Shown here one piece after another: positions 44,035 through 55,180 of a stretch of 64,000 nucleotides of DNA. The DNA comes from Molanna angustata (Eukaryota; Arthropoda; Insecta; Trichoptera; Molannidae), in NCBI GenBank assembly GCA_963576475.1, contig OY754980.1, positions 8,542,186 through 8,606,185 on the forward strand, read 5' to 3'. A model generated the notes under the pieces. It was not told the DNA's origin and searched no databases. It saw only the letters and a program-made list of their open reading frames with translations. The translations under genes were made by a program, and so were the position numbers. Positions within the stretch are counted from its first letter, which is position 1. The number at the start of each line of letters is the position of its first letter.

Positions 44035-44685
44035 ACGCGGCGCTGGCCGATTTACTAATGATATTAATAACAATTAAGCACTACAAATAATAACACTCAA
44101 TTATAATTATTACCATTATACACTTCCTCAAAAGAATTAGCAGATCAATGGGTAAATTGTAATTTATTTAAAAGAGCAAAATAAAATGCAACAAACGCAT
44201 CATCAAGCTTTCAATTGGGAATAGTTCACCCATCCAGATACTTAACATATCAAAGGATTAGGCTCTGAGGAGGTCTCTATACTACCTAACAACCCTACTG
44301 ATTCCCGAATATTAACGTTTAAAAAATCTTTAACGATTCTACATGTATTCATAATTACCGTTTTTTGCATTTTTATTATTAAATTTTTCGATAAATCTAA
44401 AATTTCTAAATTACGGATTAACGATTTTGGAATAATGCCAGTGGCTGAAATAATGAACGGTAAGATTATTATTTTACGAGAATGCCAAAGTCTTTTAATC
44501 TCGTTACCTAAAGCGGTGTATTTTCTAATTTTTTCATCAAAAGTTTTTATTATACTACTAGAATTTGGAATAGCCACGTCGCGAATATATGTTATTAATT
44601 TAAAAGATTATTATTCACATATAAAACCTAAATATTACATTATATAACAAATTAAAACCTTTTTTTTATGGTATATTTCTCTATG
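44035..44685 (-). pseudogene. Dong/R4-like LINE C-terminus and 3' UTR (copy 3)
   Basis: The minus-strand frame 44577-44242 reads AIPNSSSIIKTFDEKIRKYT, ALGNEIKRLWHSRKIIILPF then IISATGIIPKSL and is open to its stop. It aligns with the segment after the PD...E site in copies 1 and 2 (ISIPNTAN...PIILSFTGIIPKTL) and belongs to a different subfamily. Bases 44035-44240 are its 3' UTR, shared with 32368-32588. Sequence upstream of about 44590 no longer aligns. Confidence 0.78.
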
Positions 44686-44790
44686 TTGGGTAACCAGGAA
44701 CAGGTGTGTGGGTGTGCATTTCCTTTTAAAAGAAAACAAGAAACACCAGTCTTCTATTACCTAAAAACTACATTCAGAATAGTTTTCTTT
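44686..44790 (-). mobile_element. Repeat R4u fragment
   Basis: TGTTGGGTAACCAGGAACAG, GTGTGTGGGTGTGCATTTCC then CACCAGTCTTCTATTACCTA. It is a diverged match to 14140-14260. Confidence 0.5.
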
Positions 44791-44799
44791 TAATTTTCA

Positions 44800-45375
44800 A
44801 TATCCCTAATCTACAAATTAAAATACTCAAAGCTTCGGACTCTTTTTAGAAAAATGTGCGTATAGATAAATTTGAGGTTTAGTATAGTTGAACATTATGT
44901 GAAGGAGTGCAGGAAAATAAAATTTATACAATATATGTATGTGTTACAAATACAATAAATTAAATTTAAAATATATTTCACTTCAAACCATAGACTTTTT
45001 ACTTTCATATTGCTAACACATAGTGTTAAATGCAGTTGTACAATAAATAAAAAATATTAAATACAGAATATGTTAAATAAAAATACAAACCTCCTGTATC
45101 TAAAATTGAACACATCATTTGCGCAGCATGGCAGAACATTTTTTCAAAGAATTTCTAAAGGATATAATTATGAGAGTCAAATAATGAATAATTAGGTAAA
45201 AAAGTTTAAGAAAAATACTTTATAGTAACAATAGAAAAGGGTTAATACAATCAAGGGGTATGGTTAAATTTGTTGTATTGATGATTTTTTATGATCATCA
45301 TAATATGGTTGATAGGTATTATGTATTTTGTGTGTTATTTTTTTTTGTGAATGAATTGAAATTAAATTGAAATTA
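44800..45375. other. AT-rich spacer, nothing recognised
   Basis: 44985-45080 (CAAACCATAGACTTTTTACT, TTCATATTGCTAACA) is loosely similar to 62320-62420 (CAAACCATATTATATTGTTT, TTCATATTGCCAATG), suggesting a diverged shared repeat. Confidence 0.35.
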
Positions 45376-45378
45376 GAT

Positions 45379-45615
45379 GGGTCGATGGCAGAGCGGTTAG
45401 CGCGCTGGGCTAGCAATCCAGTGGTCGCGAGTTCGAATCCTGCCTCGACCGATTTCGTTCACCTATAGCACAAATTTCACCGTCCAACTGCATATTGAAT
45501 GTAACTTTAGTTCGTTCCTATCCATTCGTGCATGATGGCGAGCTAAAATGTCCACCAACAAAAAAACGGAGCAAAAGTTGTTCCGGTGGCCGCTGTGTGT
45601 GTGTATGTGTGTAGA
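45379..45615 (+). mobile_element. tRNA-derived SINE, family S3
   Basis: The head (45379-45451) has box A TGGCAGAGCGG, an anticodon arm CTGGG-CTAGCAA-TCCAG and box B GAGTTCGAATCC. The acceptor ends GGGTCGA and TCGACC pair over six bases. The anticodon position reads AGC, but the arm looks Ser-like, so the parent tRNA is uncertain. A body of about 160 bp follows (CACCGTCCAACTGCATATTG, GTTCCGGTGGCCGC), then a (TG)n tail. The D-arm does not pair properly, and the attached body and tail argue for a SINE and against a tRNA gene. Confidence 0.8.
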
Positions 45616-45895
45616 ATGCTAGCCAAAGAAAGAGGAAGTTGTCTTTATTGGCCGTAAAAGGCCTGACGACCTGAATTTCCGGAGTATCCGGTCATCTTGG
45701 GCTCGCCCGACCCTCTCCCCCCACCCCCCGACACTATAGTGTTCAGTAAATCCACCGCGCTTTTCCTAGCTCGGAACCGGATATCCCCTCGGCTAGGAAC
45801 AACAAACGTACAAGTTGAAAATTCATCATTGCTGAGTATAGTGTTAAAATATATGGCGTGCTTGAATGTTCACTGTCTACACACTTGTAGATAAT
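45616..45895 (+). other. GC-rich segment, possible LINE 5' region
   Basis: GC content is far above the surroundings (CCCGACCCTCTCCCCCCACC). The frame 45697-45894 ends LKYMACLNVHCLHTCR, faintly like the start of an endonuclease domain (L-iat-NV-sL). The similarity is too weak to assign. Confidence 0.25.
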
Positions 45896-46039
45896 TAATT
45901 TGGAACTACGTTACTCTTGTCATTTTTTTCATTTTTCTAATGCAAAACAATTTTTTTTTAATAATACATGAATACCTGTTATTTTTAATCAAGTAAATAT
46001 GTACATATATACATAATCCTACATTTCCTTAACTAAGCA

Positions 46040-46400
46040 TTTATGCTTGTGCTGTAGCTTGCCCTATTCTACTACGCTTACTTCTAACTTCTCCATATTT
46101 CACAATCGCCGATCTCCAGTCTTCGTTCCTCATGGATCAGCCTTTTATACTGTTTTTTTTTTCAGACGATCTAATTTACAATATCTCTTTCGATCTTTCT
46201 TGTGTAATATCCTCATTTTTATTCTATCGTACATCGTTTTACAACACATTCGTCTAAGTAACCTCATTTGAACCGCGTTAATTCCACTTTCATGCGTTTT
46301 CTGCCATGTCCATGTCTCACAATCATATTTAAAAGTCAGTACGGCAATACTATTGTGTACCGCAAGCTTTTCTATATAATAAATGAATTTGTTTAACGAA
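46040..46400 (-). pseudogene. RTE-like LINE C-terminal fragment (CATCACGCC family)
   Basis: The minus-strand frame 46408-46145 reads AVLTFKYDCETWTWQKTHES then GINAVQMRLLRRMCCKTMYD and RIKMRILHKKDRKRYCK. This reaches further 5' than the copies at 20507 and 36928, into the YGCETW block after the RT. The 3' part is lost. Confidence 0.78.
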
Positions 46401-46564
46401 TAAATCACAATTTACATACATGTTACAATTAATTAGTTGTTCTATAATATATATTTCATAATAACCGTATTTAAATTAAACGAAATCAAGTGTTAAAAAA
46501 GGAATGTGTTATATTTACTTAATATTGTATATAATATATACTAAATAATTCATAAAATATTGAA

Positions 46565-47106
46565 TTACAAAGGCTTTTTTCTAACATATCCACGTAGGGG
46601 ACGCCAGCTATTAGGATTTGGGTCCATTTTACTCTTCCAAAGAAGCTCACTACGTAGCGTTGGGAGGGGTTTGCAATCTAGAAAAGAGTTTATTAATTCG
46701 GATTTTAAAGACCCGGGTTGTACGAAGGTGGAAACACAGAATTCGGAAGAACGTTCCACAGTCGGGCTGCTGTATTAATAAAGGAGTTCGAGAAGCGACT
46801 TGTTCGTATATGTTGAAGGTTCACTGTGAATGGGTGCTGCGATTGAGTGAAGCGAGTGACTCTGTTGCGAGTGGGTGGAGGAGGGACCAAAGATGCAAGT
46901 TCTTCTGAGCAATTCCCGTGGTAGTATCTATAGAATAAACTTAAAATACCGACTCTGCGTCTGTGTTCTAGTGATTGCAATCCATCAGTCAGTGATGGAT
47001 CATCAATCAGACGTATAGCACGCCTTTGGACAGCGTCGAGGGTATTCAGTAGGTATTGGGGGGCGCCACTCCAGAGGTGACTACCATATTCAATAATTGG
47101 ACGGCA
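46565..47106 (-). pseudogene. Jockey-type LINE C-terminal region (copy B)
   Basis: From 47106 the minus strand reads RPIIEYGSHLWSGAPQYLLN, TLDAVQRRAIRLIDDPSLTD, HRRRVGILSLFYRYYHGNCS and INTAARLWNVLPNSVFPPSY. It then shifts frame near 46710-46740 and continues LKSELINSFLDCKPLPTLRS and RPLRGYVRKKPL to a stop at 46565. This is a much better copy than 26905-27420. Both copies start at the same residue, upstream of which they do not align. Confidence 0.85.
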
Positions 47107-47194
47107 ATTTATATGAAAACTGATTAATACTATACTTGTACCAATATTGGTACCAATTGGTAGAAGTAGGTAAATGAGCCAAAAATGAAATAAT

Positions 47195-47420
47195 ATTTTT
47201 GGCGCAGTTCAGGGGTGACATCTGTGCGAGAGCACCGTCACCTCATTTATAAGGACTGTTGCTTTCATTGTTTACAAATAAACCTATTTCTCAATAGATG
47301 GCGTTACAAAAAAGGTTTCTTCGTTACTTCATAGATAGCAATAGTAATGATGTCCTATTTTCAGGTGATCTGTTACTTTGTCTCTATTGAGATGTTAAAA
47401 ATTTTGTCAAAATAATATGC
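47195..47420 (+). repeat. R1 family, copy with internal deletion
   Basis: GGCGCAGTTCAGGGGTGACA, AAGGACTGTTGCTTTCATTG, CAATAGATGGCGTTACAAAA, then a jump from TTTTCAGGTGATCTGTTAC to CTCTATTGAGATGTTAAAAA. The central GTTGCGCAAGCGC module is missing. Confidence 0.7.
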
Positions 47421-47774
47421 GTTATATGCGTATTTCAGAAAAATATTAAACAAGATTTTTGAATATCTGAAATGTAGTAAAAAAACAAAAAAGTTTCAAG
47501 TCAATTAAATAAATAATCTGTATTTAGCCATAAAACAGTTATTGTTATTGTTTAGACCAAGTTAAAAACAATATAAGAATAAGAAAGTTCGAATTACTTT
47601 GCTGATTCTAACTATCTATATATTTTATGTGTATTTCTATGTTCTGTTGGTGTTTCTTTTGATAAATAAATAAATTAAAACAAAAGGATACGAAAAAAAT
47701 ATTTATGTCATAATACGTATTTTTTATTAGTTTAGTATTTTTTTTAAATTGATAATCATATATCAATAATTGAT

Positions 47775-47960
47775 AATTTTATCAATATGCCGAAAGAATT
47801 AGCCAATCAATGCGTATATGTCAAAACCTTCTGAAGTTGCTGAAGTCGATTGTTAAATCAAAATATGTAAAATGCAACAAATCTTCAATTGCGAACCATT
47901 CACCCATCTATAAATATACTTAACATATCAATCGATCGGATCTGTTGCTCGGTGAGCGAC
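47775..47960 (-). mobile_element. Dong/R4-like LINE 3' UTR, diverged
   Basis: CGAAAGAATTAGCCAATCAA, ATGCAACAAATCTTCAATTG, CATTCACCCATCTATAAATA then CTTAACATATCAATCGATCG. It follows the order of 44140-44260. Confidence 0.5.
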
Positions 47961-48120
47961 CTTATATAACCTATAAACTCTAGGTATATTACTTAAAACC
48001 CATAAAATTGATTCCTGGATCATTAAAAACTTATACATTGATTTGTACTATTTTTGCATTTTGATTAAGATTATTATAAATTTAGGTAGCTACCTACTTA
48101 TTTTTTTTCACTGAACTAGA

Positions 48121-48449
48121 TTAATATAACCATATTTGAATTATAAATTAGCTATAAACCACTTGTTTTTTGAGTCACAAACTAAAACTATTACACGAAA
48201 CACAACATAAACGATACCGACTTAACAACTACGAAACGCTCGAAATACATAAACACATAAATTCCGGCATAAAACCGCCAACCCTCAACCGCCACCCCCC
48301 TCGTTTCACAGACAGATACACACAAATTCAACATGTTAGTCTCGACACGCCGGTCGATGGAAGGACAGCGCTTCCGAAACATGTCGCGAAGTGACTCAAA
48401 AAACAGGTGGTTTATAGCTTATTTATAATTCAAATATGGTTAATATTAA
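48121..48449 (+). mobile_element. Penelope-like element remnant with 58-bp inverted terminal repeats
   Basis: 48121-48178 and 48391-48449 are inverse of each other with about three differences (GTGACTCAAAAAACARGTGG, TTTATAGCTWATTTATAATT). Between them the frame 48170-48394 reads HETQHKRYRLNNYETLEIHK then HINSGIKPPTLNRHPPRF. This resembles the end of the GIY-YIG endonuclease domain of Penelope-like elements (the 'rLNnlEaleI-kh' helix). Bases 48331-48390 can fold like a hammerhead ribozyme: ACATGT/ACATGT, TCGAC/GTCGA, GGAAG/CTTCC, then GAAA. Penelope-like elements are known to carry such ribozymes in their terminal repeats. The RT is deleted. Confidence 0.6.
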
Positions 48450-49055
48450 CTACCACAAAATATCCGCCGAATCATTAAATGATATTAGATTAATATAATT
48501 TTTTTGAAGTGCATATGGCGCTCGATTTTCACTGCCTAATCCAAAAACAAAGATTTGGCCTATGAAATTGTGAACTAAAATTTTACCAAATTAAAGAATC
48601 CAAACTAAAATCCCAGCAGTTCTAAAAATTCATTAAAATGAAAAGAGTATTTTGATATTTCGAAAATCTAATTAACAAACCCATTGAAAAATATGAAGTA
48701 GGTATATTAATTTGCATCTAAGGTTGGTAGTCTTGTGATAGATATTATGATAAACCTAAGCTCTAGGACTTTCTGGAACGACCTTTTTCACTTAGTGCCA
48801 TTAACCATAATATTTTCAATTAATGATGAGTGACCCACTTTTTGTACCAAGCCTGGGGATTTCATGATGACGCAAAGTTAAGCTTCCCACTTCACACAAT
48901 TCACGCACGAATGTGTTCGACGAATTCTCAAAATATTCGACTTTATAAAACAACAGGCATTGCCAACATTTTAAATAAAAATAATAATAATAAAATTTAT
49001 AAAGCGCCGTTTATTGATACAAGATTACTCCAAGAGCGCTGTAGCTTATCTGTTG
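48450..49055. other. Spacer, nothing recognised
   Basis: No supported gene. Short frames only. Confidence 0.4.
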
Positions 49056-49059
49056 GCTC

Positions 49060-49265
49060 TGCGAAACACGGCAGTCATCCACCGAAAGTCCACCGAAGGT
49101 GTCAATGCTCTGAGCTCCACCTTTGTCAAGAGGCAATTTATTCCATTTTATAGGCCCGTTCACACTAAAACCGCGATCATAGGAAGCCGCCTTATTGACT
49201 ATGTCGAATTCTTTTAAAGAGTCGGTACTCTGTGATCCAGATGATCTCAGTGTATGCTGTCTTCC
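49060..49265 (-). pseudogene. Jockey/CR1-type LINE C-terminal fragment, related to 30285 and 32110
   Basis: CTCTGTGATCCAGATGATCT parallels CTCTGTGATCCAGACGGCCA at 30470. GGCCCGTTCACACTAAAACC parallels GGACCACTCACACTAAATCA at 30399. Translations on the minus strand are broken. Confidence 0.5.
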
Positions 49266-49267
49266 TG

Positions 49268-49770
49268 ATGGAACATTTTTTTTTTTATTATTATTTTTTT
49301 TTTTTTATTTTATTTATTTATTTATTTTTTTTTATTTGTTTTGAAACTTAACAGCTATACATTTATAATACTTAATTGCAAATGAGAATACAAAATAAAT
49401 AGCCAATTATAAAGTTTCACATATTTAAATTATTATATGTTATTGATGTTGGGTAGTCATTGTAAGATTGTGAGTGTATGTGGGGGAAAGGGAAGGGTAA
49501 TGGATATAGGAAAGCGTTGATAAGGAAGGGATGAATTTTTAAGGAAAAGTAGGTTTGATTTTTAACCAGTAATATTACCAATAACTGCGCGTAATTGGCG
49601 TTTCATCGATGTCTGTGTGGAGTTAAATATATCAGGTTGGGGGTCAAGACTATTGTAATAATTTAAGCATCTGTTGACATAATTATTCTGTGCGTAATTT
49701 GTTCTGCAGTATGGTGTATAGAAAGGACATCTTTTTAATAGCATGAACATCTTTCTTGATCTTTTTTTTT
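49268..49770 (-). pseudogene. Jockey/CR1-type LINE C-terminus with poly(A) tail
   Basis: A T-rich run at 49268-49340 marks the tail. The minus-strand frame 49750-49562 reads MLLKRCPFYTPYCRTNYAQN then NYVNRCLNYYNSLDPQPDIF. This is the 'p-cRTNygqN--inr-c-lyN-l' block common at the end of Jockey/CR1-group ORF2. The UTR holds a GGGGGAAAGGGAAGGG purine run. Confidence 0.72.
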
Positions 49771-49789
49771 AAATTTTATTATAATTTTG

Positions 49790-52145
49790 AACTTGTTATA
49801 TTATTTATGAAAGGAAGAAAATGTTCTGGCGTGAATGTTCGGTTGAAATAGATCGAGGTAGGACAAGGGATAGGGAAATGGCAAAATTGAGGTATGATGA
49901 CGTCATTAGCATAAATAATGATAAATTTGGTAATATGGGTGGTGTGTGACGAAGCTTAAATGTTTCATAAAGAGGAGTCATTAATTAAACTGTCTCCAAA
50001 GTTTTATCACTACATAACGACGACCTACAAACAAAATCGGCTATGCGCATTCTTAAATAGCTGTTTCATAAATAATATTCTATAAATAAATATCTTCTGG
50101 TATATATCATATGCCTCTATAGCTTTAATCAGAGGACTCTTAAATTGAAAGAATGCCCCACATATAAAGACATACATATAAAATGTAAAACAATAGAAAA
50201 ACGATTAAAAGAATCATGGGGTATAAATTAATTAATTGTTCTTGATGTTTTTACTCCTCACTAACCCAGTGGGGAGTTATGATTTCAGAATTTTTAAGGC
50301 TATTTTTTTTGCAGATTATCAACTAGTATCATAATGAGATTGTATTCTGAAAGTTTCATCACAATGTATCTGTATGCTGTGTGCTATATTTGGTGTGTTT
50401 TTTTTTAATTTATCGATTAAAGACTCATTCGATTTTTTTCAAAGTTTAAGATTTGTAAATCTGATACGCACTTAGATCCCATTAGATTTTTAAGGATATC
50501 CGAAGAGTGCTTCTGAATAAAAAGGCACATCACTTTCATTAAATGGCATTGAAGAATTATCAAGTTTTTATAATGAAATATTTAAATAAAAAAATAATTT
50601 TACCAACTCATTTCATGAAAATGTTGAATATTTTCCATACAAAATTTGAATACTTTATATAATGACTTGTTAGTGAGGAGTTTAGCGTTGGCCACAACCC
50701 ACTCGTTTTGTATTATTATAATATTTTTGATTTTTATTTATTTTGTGTGTTTTTTTATAATTGAATTGTTTTATATGTACTCACTTTCTCAGCACAAGCA
50801 TTTACATACAGAAACCAAACGGCTTACCAGCTGTGTTCAACTATTCCTTCTATTATTAAAAACGGTTGCAGATAGCGTCGCCTAGATTTAGATGAACAAT
50901 AATGCTGCCTTGGATAAAGTATAAAAGTAAGTCTTCGGTATACTTCCTGTTGAAGGAAAGGCGGGAAACAGGAAATGTGTAAAGGAGCGAAAGATACTGA
51001 GGAAAGTTCCCTCTATTCAGATGATGATAGTAAAGATTTTACACATAAAGTTGCCTTTTGCTGCATTCATTTCAAAGTTAAGGTAAGTTAAACGTAACAC
51101 ACTCAATGTGAATTTACTAATGAACATTTGTGTTTACACACTTTCATGAATTATTGTATAATAGGGAACTTAATATAAATAATTTAGGATGATAAATTTG
51201 ATATCTTTATTCTTATTACTTATTACTTCTTCCTCTTTTTTGTGTTAGATCCATCGATCTGTTTGTGACATGGAGATGTCTTGAGACGACCACGTATCAT
51301 CTACAATCTAAACGTTGGTATTAACCACTATCATTGTTCTACTATCATCTACTTTTCCTGACCCATTATCATGGTCTTCTGCTCTGCAGGGCATAAGTCT
51401 CTTCTCCACTACTCCATTCCTCCCGTACTTGGGTGATTCCATCCAGAAAGGTCCAACAAATCTTTTGATTTTGATCCATTTTTAGGTATACTGCCCTCGT
51501 GATCTCCACTATACCAGTATTTTTGTTCGTCCGTTGTCTTTTATTATTGCTATTGTTTGTCTTGCCATTCTCCATCTGATGGAAATCTTGCTTTTCTGGT
51601 CTGGGAACATTAGTTAAATTAATTAAATTAACTGGTGGAAGAAATTAATTTTTGACAGTCTTGTAAAGGGGGACCTTGTAGCCACGAAGAGCAACTTTAG
51701 GGCTTTCAAGACTTTCTGTCTTAAATTCGGTGCACTATTATCTTCACTATCACTGATCAGTGGGCCAGTTGTTTCAACATGATTAGCTCTCTTTGGCACA
51801 TTAAGTGCAGTGTCTGCAAGGTATTAGAGTTCTCCGGACTCTTCGTATGTTCTTTATGTTCTTTCAGAGTTTTGCAAGGGGCCGTTATTAGTCCCCATAA
51901 GCAGAACGGGTGGTGGTGGGGGAAGAACAGTCTTGTATAGGGTGCAATTAAGTACCATTTTCTTTATTTTTCAATACAAACATGTGAATGCGCATACACT
52001 GTTTTTTTTTATCTATTTCCTAAAAATATACCTACTTAGGCTAAAAATATTATGATTATAGGTTCGATCGTTGAGATCATTTGATGCATGTAGAAAAAAT
52101 AAGCGAAAATTGTACGTACCTATGTAGGTTCATATTGGCATACCC
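49790..52145. other. Unassigned DNA
   Basis: At 50672-50700 a GAGTTTAGCGTTGGCCACAA stretch matches the one at 2225-2255 (inverse). 51230-51960 has more balanced composition and no recognisable coding, apart from a 68-codon minus frame (51575-51369) with no domain. No other feature is supported. Confidence 0.3.
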
Positions 52146-52149
52146 AGAT

Positions 52150-52770
52150 TATACAGATTCTTTGAAGTATCTGGAATCACTTGTGCACAGAAGAATTATC
52201 CATTATCAAAGCTTTATATATAAAATTGTTAATAATAAATTCGATTCACCGGAATAGAATGATCTTATTACTTACCGTGTTCCCTCTAGGACAACCCGAC
52301 AAAATCTTTTCTATATTCCAAATTATAAAACAAATCACCGAAAACTTTCTAGCGTTCCTCGTATCTGCGAAACATTTAACAAAAAATTCAATAGCTTAGA
52401 CTTAGTTCATACTTCGTATAGCACGTATATGAAAGAATTAACCAACATGATCCGAGATAACAATAGATATGTAGATGTTTTGTTTTCTTTTGTCGTATGA
52501 GTACCTACAGTACAACATGATTTGCTGTCTCTCTTTTAGTCATACTCTGACATTTCCCGTCTCTTTCCTATTCCACTATCCTTTACCATCTCCTAATCAT
52601 TATTTCTTTGCATTTTTTATCTTCTGTTGTGTTTAATATAACTAACAGTGAATATACATAATTGGATGACAGACCTAACTATACCTACATTGTAGCACTT
52701 AGTATATATATTTTAATGAATGTAACCTGTTCATCTGTGTATACCCCCAATAAAATAAAATATTGTCACC
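52150..52770 (+). pseudogene. Jockey/CR1-type LINE C-terminus and 3' UTR
   Basis: In shifting plus-strand frames one reads RRTIHYQSFIYKIVNNKFDS, then YRVPSRTTRQNLFYIPNYKT, NHRKLSSVPRICETFNKKFN and SLDL. This is the 'vP-r-TRq---f-iP--kTn' domain ending many Jockey/CR1-group ORFs. One frameshift splits it near 52270. The UTR ends AATAAAATAAAAT at about 52751. Confidence 0.72.
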
Positions 52771-54175
52771 AATGCTATGGCATCTGATTCTTTTTAAATA
52801 TGTTGTTAGAGAACAACAATAATACAGCTTAATACGATCACAGTGTCAAGCATTATACATATTTTAAAGATTTCGTCATAAAGATAAAAAAAAATATCTG
52901 TCATTACAGAAGCGACACGAATCATTCAAGATTTCTTTGTTGTTTGTTTACACGCCCATGCTGTCGTGTCTCTACAAGAATTAACGACACGCAATAAATC
53001 AAAATATTCAAAGCGCGCTAAATAATAAATTAACTCGCTGAATTTTTCTGAAGTTAGCGCCAAGCTCTTTGCAATGCCGCCAGTTATTCTTAGATGACAA
53101 TTAAGCATTGTCTTGCAGCACCATGATAAGACACGTAGACGGAGCGATTTGACCCAAAATGGCGATCAAAGCCATTAAAGACTTGAACTGGATGAGCATA
53201 ATAATAATTCGAATTCTCACTTATCTCAGGGACGTTCTGGTAGTACAATTAAGCAATAAATATTTTGGAGTAGCAAAAATCTAGACATTCTAATTCATTC
53301 TATTGACATATTTAATATAAGAAGAGATTTAGCCAATTTTAGACATTTCGATGAGGTTTCGATGAGGACTTTTCCAGTATTGTCTATTCAAACCCAACAA
53401 TCGTTTTTGTTGATTTTAATTCTGTTTTATTATTTGTTCAAAATTTTCATTTATTGATAGCTCATACATACATTTTATTTATTGATTTGTTGATAGCTCA
53501 TATATAAATTTTATTTAACGATTTTCGATAGCTCAAATATAAATTTTATTTATTAATTTGTCGATATCTCATAATATATAAATTAAAGAACGCCAATGCT
53601 TTATTTTACTCAATATTTACAAGGTAAAATCAGAATATTAGATAATTTGTAACCAAACATCGAATTTATATTTTCGCCTCTATTGAGACATTAAAATTTG
53701 TCAAAAGATAATTAATTTGTTGTTTGACTTTATGAAAAATAATTTTAAAAACACACATACCTACATACCTACGTTTATTTATTGTCTCTGTATGATTTAT
53801 TTATTCCTCCTATTTCATTTTCATTTCTGTTTTTTTTTTAATTTTACAAAGAAAGTATTTTTGAATTCTATTGCTATGACATTTATTAGCCATTACTGGA
53901 ACCGAGACTGTTGATGCTAATACTCAAATGTACCTTTTTGTTCTCATTTCTCCAACTTGTTACTTCAAAGGAATACTTTTCTTGGTCAAGTGATTTATTG
54001 ATGATGTGCTTAAATTTTAGCAGGATCTCCCTACATCAAATTTTTTCAGAAGTTACAATTCAATTATATTTTTAACTAAACCAGCAAACATTATTTAACT
54101 AAGTTATGAATGTTGACAAGTAAATCTTTGGCCAAGTTCAATTGATTCCATTAAGTATTTTAAGTGTCGTATAGT
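52771..54175. other. Unassigned DNA with an R1 tip
   Basis: 53440-53590 has four diverged copies of a TTTATTTATTGATTTGTTGATAGCTCATA unit of about 50 bp. 53672-53706 (CTCTATTGAGACATTAAAAT) is the last 35 bp of R1. Otherwise nothing is recognised. Confidence 0.4.
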
Positions 54176-54179
54176 CAAA

Positions 54180-54445
54180 TATAAGTTATTGGACAGTGAT
54201 ATTACAATGATTACACCAGCAATGAAATCGTTAATAATACCCAATCAACACGGCTTTTTCCATGTAGATCAGTCAAATCTAATATATCTTATAACCGTTC
54301 TTCCAAATTCCGGCACTGTTCCTCTGGTTTGCCCCAGGGTTCTCACCTTGGTCCAATATTGTTTATACTATATGTATATCAACGACATTCAAAAGTGCTT
54401 CAATCACACTAATTTTCAAGAGCATTTCGATGAAAATATTTAATT
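54180..54445 (+). pseudogene. Jockey-group RT domain fragment
   Basis: One frame reads SVKSNISYNRSSKFRHCSSG then LPQGSHLGPILFILYVYIND IQK, with a frame change near 54330. LPQGSxLGPxLFxLYxND is RT motif B/4 of Jockey-group LINEs. The catalytic FADD motif should lie downstream but is replaced by unrelated sequence after about 54425. Confidence 0.7.
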
Positions 54446-54526
54446 CTTAATCTTCTTCCTTGCTAAAACCCAACTTTTTGCCAATGCAGACTCTTGGGGT
54501 GAGCTCTCTTCATCCTGAAATTATAG

Positions 54527-54577
54527 GACGAAATAAATTGCAGAGTCACCTTGGCCATCTCTGCAATTTATTTCGTC
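54527..54577. repeat. Perfect 19-bp hairpin with 13-nt loop
   Basis: GACGAAATAAATTGCAGAG pairs perfectly with CTCTGCAATTTATTTCGTC. It lies next to the RT fragment at 54180 and may be a foldback of a repeat end. Confidence 0.85.
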
Positions 54578-55014
54578 TTTTACAATGAAAATATGCAAGC
54601 GGATTTGAAACGTTTATATTCGTAGTGCAAAAATAACAATCTTCTTTTAAATGTATAGAATCCATATTAAAACATGTGGAAAAAGTATTCAAGCAGCTGG
54701 GTTATATAATATTTAATATGCCATATCAGACACTCTTCCAGGTAGCTGATTCCTGCTTTGTTCAGTTTAATTTATTTTTTTACTTTTTCTTCTTACGAAT
54801 TTGGAGTACCTACCTAATTTTTTTTAACAGTAATTGTTTAACTGTGCAATAAGATATACACATACATAGTTATTTTTGATATCCGCAAACATAATTGATT
54901 TATGATATAAAGTTCACATTGAATTTGTTGTAGGTAATATTTGATTATATGACTTTTTTTTTATATGTTTTTTTGGTTTAAATAAATATAAATAATAGTA
55001 TTAATTAAATGTTT

Positions 55015-55180
55015 TACTTCTTCTTTAGCTCATTTCCACCTACTTCTGAACGAAGGCCTCCTCCGTTTGACTCCATGTCGTCCTGGCTTTTGCAGTCTGC
55101 ATCCAGGAAATGCCAGGGTATCGTTGGATATTATTCCTCCATCTCAGCTGTGGTCGCCCCATACCTCTCTTTGTCGTACA
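55015..55180 (-). pseudogene. RTE-type LINE 3' end fragment
   Basis: TTCTTCTTTAGCTCATTTCC, GAACGAAGGCCTCCTCCGTT, TCCATCTCAGCTGTGGTCGC and CCCATACCTCT match the inverse of RTE-type 3' ends, with the 'GEAyv' block before the AAG tail. It is 5' truncated at about 55180. Confidence 0.65.

Noticed and set aside
45379..45451. Functional tRNA gene
   Set aside because: The D-arm does not pair, the acceptor has a mismatch, and a SINE body with a (TG)n tail follows directly.
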